Assembly (NCBI GenBank): GCA_937884385.1
Contig: CALGCW010000131.1
Location: 1 to 45,417, forward strand
Direction: 5' to 3'
Origin: an uncultured Clostridia bacterium
GTDB taxonomy: Bacteria; Bacillota; Clostridia; Oscillospirales; CAG-272
Length of the DNA stretch: 45,417 nt
Shown: piece after piece, positions 15,375 to 24,027 of the stretch
How the letters are laid out: the number at the start of each line of letters is the position of its first letter
Numbering within the stretch: position 1 is the first letter of the stretch
Notes under the pieces: generated by a model
Databases searched by the model: none
What the model saw: the letters and a program-made list of their open reading frames with translations, nothing else
Told to the model about the DNA's origin: nothing
Position numbers and translations under genes: made by a program

Positions 15375-18065
15375 TTATTTTTTCTTTGTGACAAGTCTTG
15401 TGACAAGCTTTACAATTTCAACTACGGGAATTACGAGAATTGCAAGAAGCATTGCAATGCCGTATTCCATAAGGTCGAGTTGTGCAAGGCTGAATGCATT
15501 AGCAAGGAAGTCGATCTCAATTACTGCAGTTGTAAGCAAGAATGAGAGAATTCCTGCGCCCCAGAGCCAAACGTTCTGTGACTTCATCGTGAAGATGGAA
15601 CCGTGGAGAGAACGCATATTGAATGCGTGGAAGATCTCTGCCATTGAAAGTGTAAGGAATGCCATAGAAGTACCGAGCATCTCTGCACTGTATGTGCCTG
15701 CGGCGATCGCTTCTGCGTGATGGAGCTCTGCGAGCCAGTCACGACCGATAAAGTAGGAAGCAAGAGTAATGAGTGTTACGAGAAGTCCCTGGTAAACTAC
15801 TGCTACACCAAGACCGCCTGCGAAGATTCCTTCCTTGGAATCACGGGGAGCACGCTTCATAACGTCGCTTTCGGGCTTCTCCATACCGAGAGCAAGTGCG
15901 GGGAAGCAGTCTGTGATAAGGTTGATCCAAAGCAAATGCACTGCAAGGAAGATATTTTGAATTCCAAGAAGTGTTGCAAAGAAGATCGTGAGAACCTCTG
16001 AAAGGTTGGAAGCGAGAAGGAACTGAATTGCTTTTCTGATATTATCGTAAATTCTGCGGCCTTCTCCTGCTGCGGAAACGATGGTTGCAAAGTTATCGTC
16101 GGCAAGGATCATATCAGCAACGTTCTTAGTTACGTCAGTACCTGTAATACCCATACCAACACCGATATCTGCATTCTTAATAGAAGGAGCATCATTTACA
16201 CCGTCACCGGTCATAGCGGTGATCTTGCCCTTGTTTCTCCATGCATTTACAATTCTTGTCTTATGCTCGGGCTGAACACGCGCGTAAACCGAATACTTTT
16301 CAACGAATGTTTCGAAGTCTTCATCGGAGATGTCGTCAAGCTCTGCGCCTGTAATGGCTTCGATTGCATCTGTGATGATGCCAAGCTGCTTGGCGATAGC
16401 TACTGCTGTATCCTTATGGTCACCTGTGATCATAATAGGACGGATACCCGCAAGGCGGCATTCGTCGATAGCAGGCTTAACCTCGGGACGAACGGGGTCG
16501 ATCATACCTACCATACCTACGAAGCAAAGCTCATTCTCAAGAGCTTCGGGCTCGTAGACTGTGGGAAGAGATGAAAGATCCTTATATGCTGCCGCGAGCA
16601 CTCGAAGTGCCTGATCCGCCATGTTCTTATTTGCACCAAGGATATTATTTCTGATCTCATCGGTCATAGGAACTACCTTGCCGTCAACGAGGGCGGAGGT
16701 GCAGTTCTTAAGAATCTCGTCGGGAGCACCCTTTGTGAACTGAATGAGCTTGCCGTCATCGGTCTTGTGTACCGTTGTCATCATTTTTCTCATAGAGTCG
16801 AAGGGAACCTCACCCACGCGAACGAAGAGATTTTTCTGTTTATTCTTAGAGAGATTGAGTGTCTCTGCATAGTTGACCAATGCGCATTCAGTGGGTTCAC
16901 CGATGGCAGTTCCTTCATTAACGTCGAACTCTGCGTCGGAGCAAAGTGACATCGCGTTTGCAAGAAGAGCTTCATCGTCGCCGTAGTGATCAACTACTGT
17001 CATCTTATTCTGAGTAAGTGTACCTGTTTTATCAGAGCAGATGATCTGCGTGCAACCGAGAGTCTCAACTGCTGTGAGCTTACGGATAATCGCATTTCTC
17101 TTGGACATATTTGTAACACCGATGGAAAGAACGATGGTTACAACTGTAGAAAGACCTTCGGGAATTGCTGCAACAGCAAGGGAGATCGCGACCATAAAGA
17201 AGTCCATTACCTTATCAAAGGTGAATGATCCTGTAGTTACGAGCTCGCGGATAACGTTTATTCCAAAAACAAGCACAGAGATTATTATTACGAGTACTGT
17301 AAGGATCTTTGAAAGCTGAGCAAGCTTGATCTGAAGGGGAGTTTTGCCTTCCTGTGCGTTAGCAAGCGCGTCGGCGATCTTACCCATCTCGGTATCCATA
17401 CCGGTTGCAGTGACAACTGCCTTGCCGCGTCCGTATACGATAACGCTTCCCATATAGACCATATTCTTACGGTCACCGAGAGTCACTTCATCAGCTTCGA
17501 TGATGGATTCGGTCTTGTTTACGGGAACGGATTCACCTGTGAGCGCTGCTTCTTCAGCCTTGATGGAAGCACATTCAATAATTCTTGCGTCTGCGGGAAC
17601 TGCGTCTCCTGCTTCAAGAACGATGATATCGCCAACTACGAGGTCTTCGCTCTTAACGGTGATCTGGTGACCGTCGCGGATGACCTTACTTGTAGCAGCC
17701 GCAATCTCTTGCAATGCTTCGATTGCTTTTTCGGCCTTGCTTTCCTGAAGAACGCCGAGGATGGCATTGATAAGTACTACTGCAAGAATGATAACAACGT
17801 CGGAAGGGAAGCCAAAGTGACCGCTTGTGACACCTTCGTAGATCTCCATACCTGCGGATATTGCAGCAGCAACGAGGAGGATGATCGTCATAGGCTCTGC
17901 AAGCTGCTTAAAGAATCGTTTGATCATTGATTCTTTTTCGCCTTCTGCAAGCTTGTTTTTTCCATTTTTCTCAAGTCTTGCCTGCGCTTCTGCGGAAGAA
18001 AGACCACTTTCGTTAGTTGAAAAATGGGAAAGAACTTCTTCTTTTGAATTGTTGTAGAAATTCAT
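15375..18065 (-). CDS. Cation-exporting P-type ATPase (P2 type, Ca2+/Mn2+)
   Basis: 896 aa membrane pump of the calcium-transporting P2 group. Order: N-terminal cation-ATPase domain (1-80), TM1-2, actuator domain with TGES (176-179), TM3-4 with AAIPEGL (299-305; Glu303 a cation ligand), phosphorylation site Asp345 in CSDKTGTLT, nucleotide-binding KGAPDE, hinge TGDGVNDAP, and four to six C-terminal membrane segments. By family it would be called a Ca2+ ATPase. The leader RNA is a yybP-ykoY element, which senses Mn2+, so Mn2+ export (alone or with Ca2+) is the better functional guess. RBS AGGAG. Monocistronic, with riboswitch and promoter at 18117-18262. Confidence 0.9.
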   Translation of the reverse strand: MNFYNNSKEEVLSHFSTNESGLSSAEAQARLEKNGKNKLAEGEKESMIKRFFKQLAEPMTIILLVAAAISAGMEIYEGVTSGHFGFPSDVVIILAVVLINAILGVLQESKAEKAIEALQEIAAATSKVIRDGHQITVKSEDLVVGDIIVLEAGDAVPADARIIECASIKAEEAALTGESVPVNKTESIIEADEVTLGDRKNMVYMGSVIVYGRGKAVVTATGMDTEMGKIADALANAQEGKTPLQIKLAQLSKILTVLVIIISVLVFGINVIRELVTTGSFTFDKVMDFFMVAISLAVAAIPEGLSTVVTIVLSIGVTNMSKRNAIIRKLTAVETLGCTQIICSDKTGTLTQNKMTVVDHYGDDEALLANAMSLCSDAEFDVNEGTAIGEPTECALVNYAETLNLSKNKQKNLFVRVGEVPFDSMRKMMTTVHKTDDGKLIQFTKGAPDEILKNCTSALVDGKVVPMTDEIRNNILGANKNMADQALRVLAAAYKDLSSLPTVYEPEALENELCFVGMVGMIDPVRPEVKPAIDECRLAGIRPIMITGDHKDTAVAIAKQLGIITDAIEAITGAELDDISDEDFETFVEKYSVYARVQPEHKTRIVNAWRNKGKITAMTGDGVNDAPSIKNADIGVGMGITGTDVTKNVADMILADDNFATIVSAAGEGRRIYDNIRKAIQFLLASNLSEVLTIFFATLLGIQNIFLAVHLLWINLITDCFPALALGMEKPESDVMKRAPRDSKEGIFAGGLGVAVVYQGLLVTLITLASYFIGRDWLAELHHAEAIAAGTYSAEMLGTSMAFLTLSMAEIFHAFNMRSLHGSIFTMKSQNVWLWGAGILSFLLTTAVIEIDFLANAFSLAQLDLMEYGIAMLLAILVIPVVEIVKLVTRLVTKKK

Positions 18066-18116
18066 CTTTTTCTCCTTATATGTTATTAAAAATTGAAGAC
18101 ATTTGGGTATAGTAGC

Positions 18117-18150
18117 AAAAAAAACTCAAGTGCGCAGATCACACTTGAGT
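18117..18150 (-). terminator. Riboswitch-controlled terminator
   Basis: On the minus strand the stem ACTCAAGTG / CACTTGAGT (plus 18124-18150) is followed by T8 (18117-18124). The 5' arm (CTCAAGTG) is also the 3' side of the aptamer P1 helix, so the two structures are mutually exclusive. Confidence 0.85.
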
Positions 18151-18228
18151 CTTGTTCATTAAGATATGCCAGGCACGTCGGCCAAGATGTTGACATATCA
18201 CGATATACGCGAACTACTCCCTCGAGTG
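18141..18228 (-). promoter_or_regulatory. yybP-ykoY (Mn2+) riboswitch aptamer
   Basis: The minus-strand RNA shows the hallmarks of this class in order: P1 5' arm CACTCGAG, L1 GGGAGTAG, the inner strand GTCAACAT, and the closing GAACAAGACTC that leads into the P1 3' arm. Helix GATATG/CATATC supports the middle stem. It begins at the predicted transcription start and ends inside the terminator arm. In this class Mn2+ stabilises the aptamer, sequestering the shared arm and preventing termination (an ON switch). Known targets include Mn exporters and P-type ATPases, as here. Confidence 0.88.
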
Positions 18229-18233
18229 AATAA

Positions 18234-18262
18234 ATTATAGCATAATACTTGATTGTTGTCAA
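18234..18262 (-). promoter_or_regulatory. Promoter of the riboswitch/ATPase transcript
   Basis: On the minus strand TTGACA (plus 18257-18262), 17-bp spacer, TATAAT (18234-18239) with extended TG. The start is expected near 18227, right at the first aptamer helix. Confidence 0.88.
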
Positions 18263-18297
18263 GAAAAATTATTAAAATTCATATAAAAATGAACTTT
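18262..18297 (-). terminator. Weak A/T-rich terminator after mnmA
   Basis: On the minus strand AAAGTTCAT / ATGAATTTT (one G-T pair; plus 18274-18282 and 18289-18297) followed by an imperfect T-rich stretch. It overlaps the mnmA stop and touches the next promoter; readthrough is possible. Confidence 0.45.
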
Positions 18298-19357
18298 ATT
18301 CGATAATACCGCCGCCAACTACGATGTCTCCGTCGTAAAAAACAGCGGATTGCCCCGGAGTGATAGCTCTTTGAGGTTCATCAAAAACGACTTTGATCCT
18401 TCCGTTTTCCATCGGCTCGATAAAAGCGGGCTGTTCTTTCTGATTATATCTTATGCTTGCTTTGACCCTCATCTTTGCTTCAAGGGCATCAACTGAAATG
18501 AGATTGACATTTTTGACTGTAAGAGTGGTCCCGAAGAGATCGGAGTTCCTGCCAAGGGTGACCGTATTATCCTTGATATCTTTTTTGATAACGTACATAG
18601 GTTCGCCAAAGGCGATTCCAAGTCCTTTGCGTTGACCTATGGTGTATTTAATAATTCCGTTATGAGTTCCGAGAATGTTTCCCTCAAGATCTATAAAATT
18701 ACCTCGCTCGTATTTTTTATTAGTGGTCCGTTCAATAAACGAGAAATAGTCACCGTCGGGAATGAAGCATACGTCCTGACTGTCGTGCTTGCGTGCGTTG
18801 ATAAAGCCCTGTGCTTCTGCCAATTCTCTTGCCTCTGACTTGGTCATCTTGCCAAGAGGGAATAAGGTGTGCGCGAGCTGATATTGGGTCAACGAATATA
18901 GAACATAGCTTTGATCCTTAGCTTCGTCAATTGCTTTTTTAAGCAGATATCTACCGTTCTCTCCCATTTCAATCCGCGCGTAATGACCTGTGGCAATAGC
19001 GTCATATCCTGTTTTTTCAGCTATTCTGATAAGCTCCTCGAACTTTACCCGTCTATTGCAAAGTACGCAGGGATTGGGAGTTGAACCGCTTTCGTAGGAA
19101 GATATAAAATCTCCAATTACTATATTTTTAAATTGCCCCCCGAAATCATAAACCTCGTGTTCAATTCCTATCGTGTCGCACACGCTTTTTGCATCGAGTA
19201 TATCTTGCGAGGTACAACAGGAGTTCTCGCCAAACTGCATTTCGTCACAAGCATTGTGAAGCCTTAGCGTTGCACCCTTTGCGCTATATTGTTGCTTGAT
19301 CAGATAAGCACATACGGCACTGTCAACGCCGCCACTCATTGCAACGAGTACCTTCAT
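18296..19357 (-). CDS. mnmA: tRNA-specific 2-thiouridylase MnmA
   Basis: 353 aa enzyme placing sulfur at C2 of wobble U34 in tRNA-Lys, -Glu and -Gln. PP-loop SGGVDS (8-13) adenylates the uridine; the catalytic pair is Cys100 (in NPCVLCN) and Cys197 (in DVCFIPDG). TIGQRKGLGI marks the central domain and a beta-barrel forms the C-terminus. RBS AGGAGAT supports the start. It follows trmL by only 20 bases, so both belong to one transcript. Sulfur probably comes from a cysteine desulfurase such as the one at 14161. Confidence 0.94.
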   Translation of the reverse strand: MKVLVAMSGGVDSAVCAYLIKQQYSAKGATLRLHNACDEMQFGENSCCTSQDILDAKSVCDTIGIEHEVYDFGGQFKNIVIGDFISSYESGSTPNPCVLCNRRVKFEELIRIAEKTGYDAIATGHYARIEMGENGRYLLKKAIDEAKDQSYVLYSLTQYQLAHTLFPLGKMTKSEARELAEAQGFINARKHDSQDVCFIPDGDYFSFIERTTNKKYERGNFIDLEGNILGTHNGIIKYTIGQRKGLGIAFGEPMYVIKKDIKDNTVTLGRNSDLFGTTLTVKNVNLISVDALEAKMRVKASIRYNQKEQPAFIEPMENGRIKVVFDEPQRAITPGQSAVFYDGDIVVGGGIIE

Positions 19358-19377
19358 AACATATCTCCTTTCGCTGA

Positions 19378-19893
19378 TCAGTCAATTCTGTAATCCTCCC
19401 ACATAAACGTGGTAGGTGTACCTTCGCCGAGTAAGCCTTCAAAATCATTTTGACGGAAAGCTTCATATACAGCTATCGCAACGGAGTTTGAAAGATTGAG
19501 AGAGCGAAGATTTGGTCGCATTGGAATTCTTACGCAAGTTTCTTTATTTTGCTGAAGCAATTCCTCCGGAAGCCCTTTGGATTCTTTTCCAAACATCAAG
19601 AACACCTTGCCCGAAAGGTCCGCTTCCGTATATTTAGCCGGCGCTTTGGTTGAAAAATAGAAGACAGTTGCGTCTTTATTCTTATTAAAGAAATCATCAA
19701 GATTCTCATAATACGTGATATCGAGCAGATGCCAATAATCAAGTCCAGCACGCTTCAGCTTTTTATCGTCGATCTCAAAGCCCATAGGCTTTATTATGTG
19801 AAGTGAAGCTCCCGTCGCCGCGCAGGTACGTGCTATATTTCCCGTATTCTGGGGTATTTCAGGTTCATGAAGAACAATATTTACTTTTGCCAT
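19378..19893 (-). CDS. trmL: tRNA (cytidine/uridine-34-2'-O)-methyltransferase TrmL
   Basis: 171 aa SPOUT-class methyltransferase (trefoil-knot SAM site), usual TrmL/YibK length. Motif 1 EPEIPQNTGNIARTC near the N-terminus, AGLDYW, motif 2 FGKESKGLP, and motif 3 RIPM..N.RSLNLSNSVAI. It methylates the ribose of nucleotide 34 in some leucine tRNAs. Coupled with mnmA downstream, giving a two-gene wobble-base modification operon. Promoter at 19926-19954. Confidence 0.93.
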   Translation of the reverse strand: MAKVNIVLHEPEIPQNTGNIARTCAATGASLHIIKPMGFEIDDKKLKRAGLDYWHLLDITYYENLDDFFNKNKDATVFYFSTKAPAKYTEADLSGKVFLMFGKESKGLPEELLQQNKETCVRIPMRPNLRSLNLSNSVAIAVYEAFRQNDFEGLLGEGTPTTFMWEDYRID

Positions 19894-19925
19894 ATAATTT
19901 TCCTTTGATTTGATCTTTTCAAGTA

Positions 19926-19954
19926 ATTATACTATATATTTCGCGTTTTTTCAA
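19926..19954 (-). promoter_or_regulatory. Promoter of trmL-mnmA
   Basis: On the minus strand TTGAAA (plus 19949-19954), 17-bp spacer, TATAAT (19926-19931). It is back-to-back with the secA promoter, the -35 boxes being about 31 bp apart. Confidence 0.75.
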
Positions 19955-19985
19955 TAACATAAATAAAAATTTACAAAATATACTA

Positions 19986-20014
19986 TTGAATATATCTGCT
20001 TTTAGTGGTATAAT
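19986..20014 (+). promoter_or_regulatory. Promoter of secA
   Basis: TTGAAT at 19986-19991, 17-bp spacer, TATAAT at 20009-20014 with extended TG (20006-20007). Confidence 0.78.
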
Positions 20015-20044
20015 TAATTGTTATGATTTTTCAAGGAGGACTAA

Positions 20045-22789
20045 ATGGGATTATTTGATAAATTATTCGGTACTTACAGTGAACGTGAGATAAAGAAAAT
20101 AGATAAAACTGTTTCTCAAGTGGAGGCTCTTGCGCCCAAATATGCAAAAATGACGGATGAGGAGCTTTCCTCGATGACACAGGTTTTCAAGGGAAGACTT
20201 GCAAGCGGAGAAACGCTTGACGATATTTTGCCCGATGCTTTTGCGGCGATAAGAGAAGCGGCGGACAGAGTTCTCGGAAAAAGACCCTTTAGAGTTCAGA
20301 TAATTGGCGGTATTATTCTTCACCAGGGCAGAATTGCCGAGATGAAAACCGGTGAAGGTAAGACGCTCGTTGCAACGATGCCCGCATATCTCAATGCGTT
20401 GACAGGCAACGGTGTCCATATCGTTACGGTAAACGACTATCTTGCAAGGCGTGACAGTGAGGAGATGGGCAGAGTATACGGCTTTATGGGACTTAAGACC
20501 GGACTTGTAGTCCAGGGTCAAGGACCGAAGGAAAAGTTTGAAGCATACAGAGCAGATATAACCTATGGAACGAATAATGAGTTCGGATTTGACTATCTTC
20601 GCGATAATATGATGGTCAAAAAGGCCGATCTCGCTCAAAGGGGACACGCTTTCGCTATTGTGGACGAGGTGGACTCCATACTTATTGACGAGGCGCGTAC
20701 ACCGTTGATCATATCGGGCCCGGGAGACCCCTCGACCGATATGTACGGTAAAGCAGATAAGTTTGTAAGAACACTGAAAAAGCTCGTAGTAAAGGAAATT
20801 GACCCTAAGCAAGACCAAGAAAAGCTTGACGCAGATTATATCGTCGACCAGAAGGCTAAGAATGCTGTTCTCACACCTCGCGGTGCTGATAAAGCAGAGA
20901 AGTTTTTTAATATTGACAATTTGAGTGACCCTGAGAATAATGAGCTTGAGCATTATATTATCAATGCAATACGCGCACACGGAACTATGAAGCGAGATGT
21001 GGATTATGTTGTCAACGAAACAGGTGTTGAGATAGTTGATGCTTTTACGGGACGTCTTATGCCCGGCAGAAGGTATTCAAACGGACTTCATCAAGCAATC
21101 GAGGCAAAGGAAGGCGTCAAGATTGAGAATGAAAACAAGACGCTTGCAACCATAACATTCCAAAACTATTTTAGAATGTATAAAAAACTCTCGGGTATGA
21201 CGGGAACTGCTCTCACGGAGGATGCAGAGTTCCGAGAGATATATAATCTTGACGTCGTGGAGATCCCTACGAATAAGAAGATGATACGTATCGATCACAA
21301 TGATGTTATGTTCGGTACTGTTAAGGCAAAGTACGAAGCAATAATTGAGAAGGTCAAGGAATGTCACAAAAAGGGTCAGCCCGTGCTTGTGGGAACTGTC
21401 TCTATTGATAAATCGGAGGAGCTTTCTGAAATGCTCGCTAAAGAGGGCATCAAGCATTCTGTTCTTAATGCAAAACTTCACCAAAAAGAGGCTGAAATAG
21501 TGGCCCAGGCGGGTAAATTCGGTGCTGTAACGATCTCTACCAATATGGCGGGAAGAGGTACGGACATTATGCTTGGCGGTAACTCGGAATTCTTGGCTAA
21601 AAATGAGATGAGAAAGCTTGGATTTGCGGAAGAGCTCATTGCCGTTGCCACGGGTACGTCAGTTGTTGACGACGAAGAAATAATGAATGCAAGAAAGACC
21701 TTTGCTGAGCTCAGTCAAAAGTTTAAAAAGGAAATTGAGCCCGAGGCACAAAAGGTAAGAGAAGCGGGAGGTCTTTATATAATTGGTTCCGAAAGACACG
21801 AGTCCCGTCGAATAGATAATCAGCTCAGAGGACGCTCGGGACGTCAAGGCGACCCGGGAGAATCTTGCTTCTTCATATCAATGGAAGACGATCTTATGCA
21901 GATATTTGGCAAAGATAGGCTTTACAATATTTCCAATACGATTATGCCAAACGGAATTGCGGATGTTGATAGAGAGCGTACTGATTTCAAGCTTTTCTCG
22001 ACCGCTATGGAAACAGCCCAGAAGAACGTAGAGAATATGCACTTCAGAAGCAGAAAGAACGTGCTTGCATATGACGACGTTATGAATAAGCAAAGAGAGC
22101 TTATATACAAGCAAAGACAGGACGTTCTTGAGGGTAAGGATGTATCCGAGACAGTTAAGAATATGATCCGCTCAACGGTAAGTCAAAAAGCATACGACTT
22201 TTTCGATTCTGACAACACCTCGGTTGATGCGAATGGTATGGAGCTATTCTTTACTCCTATTTTGGAGTCTTACTATCCCGACGAGAAGATCAGGACATTA
22301 GCATCGGAGGGAAGGATCGATGATATTTCAACCCTGCTTGTCGAAAGTGCGGAAGCGTTGTATGCAGATAAGGAGCAGAAGAATGAAAGCGTTGTAATGC
22401 GTGAGTTTGAGCGTAGTATGCTGCTTAGAAACGTTGACATTAAGTGGATGTATCACATTGATGCTATGGATGATCTCAAAGGAGATGTGAGCCTTCAATC
22501 TTACGCTCAAAGAGACCCTCTCCAGGAGTACAGATTCAGAGCCGCAGAAATGTTTGATTCTTTGGTGAACGATATCAGAGAAAGTACTGCCTATTCCGTG
22601 CTTCAAACGCAGATCGTTTATGAACAGATTGAAAGAAAACAGCTCGTTAAGCCAATGCAGGCAACTGTTGGCAGAACTGCTAAAAATCGCACCCCTGTGA
22701 CAAATCCCCATAAGGACATCGGTCGAAACGATCCCTGTCCTTGCGGAAGTGGTAAAAAGTACAAAAAATGCTGCGGTGCAAACAGATAA
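20045..22789 (+). CDS. secA: Preprotein translocase ATPase SecA
   Basis: 914 aa motor of the Sec pathway, driving unfolded preproteins through SecYEG. DEAD-like NBD1 with Walker A MKTGEGKT (100-107) and Walker B VDEVD (206-210), the preprotein cross-linking domain (about 225-370), NBD2 with NMAGRGTDI and the QLRGRSGRQGD arginine-finger region, the helical scaffold/wing domain, and a C-terminal zinc tail IGRNDPCPCGSGKKYKKCC that binds Zn2+ and SecB or ribosomes. Full length, with no internal deletion. RBS AGGAGG six bases before the ATG. It would export the signal-peptide proteins in this window. Confidence 0.97.
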   Translation: MGLFDKLFGTYSEREIKKIDKTVSQVEALAPKYAKMTDEELSSMTQVFKGRLASGETLDDILPDAFAAIREAADRVLGKRPFRVQIIGGIILHQGRIAEMKTGEGKTLVATMPAYLNALTGNGVHIVTVNDYLARRDSEEMGRVYGFMGLKTGLVVQGQGPKEKFEAYRADITYGTNNEFGFDYLRDNMMVKKADLAQRGHAFAIVDEVDSILIDEARTPLIISGPGDPSTDMYGKADKFVRTLKKLVVKEIDPKQDQEKLDADYIVDQKAKNAVLTPRGADKAEKFFNIDNLSDPENNELEHYIINAIRAHGTMKRDVDYVVNETGVEIVDAFTGRLMPGRRYSNGLHQAIEAKEGVKIENENKTLATITFQNYFRMYKKLSGMTGTALTEDAEFREIYNLDVVEIPTNKKMIRIDHNDVMFGTVKAKYEAIIEKVKECHKKGQPVLVGTVSIDKSEELSEMLAKEGIKHSVLNAKLHQKEAEIVAQAGKFGAVTISTNMAGRGTDIMLGGNSEFLAKNEMRKLGFAEELIAVATGTSVVDDEEIMNARKTFAELSQKFKKEIEPEAQKVREAGGLYIIGSERHESRRIDNQLRGRSGRQGDPGESCFFISMEDDLMQIFGKDRLYNISNTIMPNGIADVDRERTDFKLFSTAMETAQKNVENMHFRSRKNVLAYDDVMNKQRELIYKQRQDVLEGKDVSETVKNMIRSTVSQKAYDFFDSDNTSVDANGMELFFTPILESYYPDEKIRTLASEGRIDDISTLLVESAEALYADKEQKNESVVMREFERSMLLRNVDIKWMYHIDAMDDLKGDVSLQSYAQRDPLQEYRFRAAEMFDSLVNDIRESTAYSVLQTQIVYEQIERKQLVKPMQATVGRTAKNRTPVTNPHKDIGRNDPCPCGSGKKYKKCCGANR

Positions 22790-22795
22790 AAAATA

Positions 22796-22828
22796 AAGAA
22801 CGGTGAAATCTTCACCGTTCTTTTGTTA
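22796..22828. terminator. Bidirectional terminator after secA
   Basis: Perfect 12-bp stem 22796-22807 / 22811-22822, loop ATC, with a T-rich tail on the plus strand. Its right arm overlaps the last codons and stop of the convergent gene ending at 22812. Confidence 0.82.
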
Positions 22829-23930
22829 TTTTTTCATCGGAGCAATAAACCGTATACTCACCCGTATACTCGTCCCAATATTCATTTTTTGGAATGGCAC
22901 TCCATTGCTCAACCGTTCCATTGAATACTATGCTTGACAAGCTGCTGCAGCATTCAAAAACTGACATTTCAAGCTTTTCGATATTACTGTTGATCGAAAC
23001 CTGAACAAGGCTCGTACAATGCGCAAATGCGCGATCGCCTATCTCCGTGACGTTTTCAGAATTAACGTATCTTAGGGATGAGCATTGCCAAAACGCCCGG
23101 CTTCCGATCTTTGTGACGCTCGGCGGAACGGTCACCCTCTCAATAGAGCTTTGCTTATAGAAGGCTTTTTCTGCAATCTCGGTTATCAATACGCCATCGT
23201 GCATAAATGGGATGATAATCTCGGTATCTGTGCAGGTGCCGATGCCAATCACGACACCGTTTTCTATTTCCAATCCCTCAGAAAATATGAGTTCTTCGGT
23301 TCTTAGTATCTTTCCGCAACGTTCACAAGGATAGTTCTTGACATCCATTGAGTTGTTATAGATCCATTCACCTTCAACATGATCGAGAGAGGGCAGGGTC
23401 TCATCTTGTGTTTTTCCGCATTCACAGGTGCGAGTTTTCGTTCCGGTTTCTTCACAAGACGGCTCTGATGTTATTTCCCAATCTCCGAATACGTGATCGA
23501 GTACAGCAAGTATGTTTTCCTCGCGTGCGCCGCATTCGCAGATCCTAGCAACAAGACCTGTAGAGGTGCAGGTTGCATCAGCCTCTGTCACCCATTCACC
23601 AAAGGAGTGTACGTGCTCACTTATAGGCTCGCAATTAATCACGGTTTGACAAACGGAGCATATGAGTTTTTTCTCATTGGCTTCAAGATCAAGCACCCAC
23701 TCGCCCTCGGTATGTGCGAGCTTTGCAATATATCTGTTTTCTGTCGCCCCGCAGGAGCAAGCTCGTTGCTCAACACCCTCTTTTGCACAGGTTGCCTCTC
23801 TTATCATTTGCCAATCACCATAGGAATGCCTATGATAGAAAAAGACATAAAGAAGCAATACTATTATAAGAAAAGAAAGTATTCCCAAGCCTATTTTGAT
23901 TGCTAATTCAATAAAAAACTTCTTTTTCAC
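22812..23930 (-). CDS. Membrane-anchored protein with Cys/His repeats and leucine-rich repeats
   Basis: 372 aa. A short basic N-terminus and one membrane segment (about 13-31) without a lipobox anchor it, with the rest outside. Residues 33-205 carry four to five Cys/His repeats of about 40-45 residues: H.(F/Y)G(D/E)W...(E/D)A.C...G...R.C.CG....I..L.H. One unit is degenerate (ICSVCQ), and a CERCG pair closes the array. Four LRR_5/BspA-type units (AF..C) follow. It is a paralogue of the lipoprotein at 4574. The start codon is GTG at 23930-23928 behind GGAGAA; an ATG two bases upstream is out of frame and runs straight into TGA. Ligand and role unknown. Confidence 0.82.
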   Translation of the reverse strand: MKKKFFIELAIKIGLGILSFLIIVLLLYVFFYHRHSYGDWQMIREATCAKEGVEQRACSCGATENRYIAKLAHTEGEWVLDLEANEKKLICSVCQTVINCEPISEHVHSFGEWVTEADATCTSTGLVARICECGAREENILAVLDHVFGDWEITSEPSCEETGTKTRTCECGKTQDETLPSLDHVEGEWIYNNSMDVKNYPCERCGKILRTEELIFSEGLEIENGVVIGIGTCTDTEIIIPFMHDGVLITEIAEKAFYKQSSIERVTVPPSVTKIGSRAFWQCSSLRYVNSENVTEIGDRAFAHCTSLVQVSINSNIEKLEMSVFECCSSLSSIVFNGTVEQWSAIPKNEYWDEYTGEYTVYCSDEKITKER

Positions 23931-23957
23931 ATTTATTCTCCAAAATGCTTTTTTATC

Positions 23958-23986
23958 ATTTTAGCATAAAGAAAGTAGATTTGCAA
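23958..23986 (-). promoter_or_regulatory. Promoter of the Cys/His-repeat membrane protein
   Basis: On the minus strand TTGCAA (plus 23981-23986), 17-bp spacer, TAAAAT (23958-23963) with extended TGC. It sits just after the M14 gene terminator, so the two genes are separate units. Confidence 0.75.
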
Positions 23987-23988
23987 GC

Positions 23989-24018
23989 AAAAAAGACAGA
24001 AAGCGTAAAGTTTCTGCC
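23989..24018 (-). terminator. Terminator of the M14 peptidase gene
   Basis: On the minus strand GGCAGAAA / TTTCTGTC (plus 23995-24018; 8 bp with one G-T pair, loop of eight) then six T (23989-23994). Confidence 0.75.
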
Positions 24019-24027
24019 ATTTTTATT

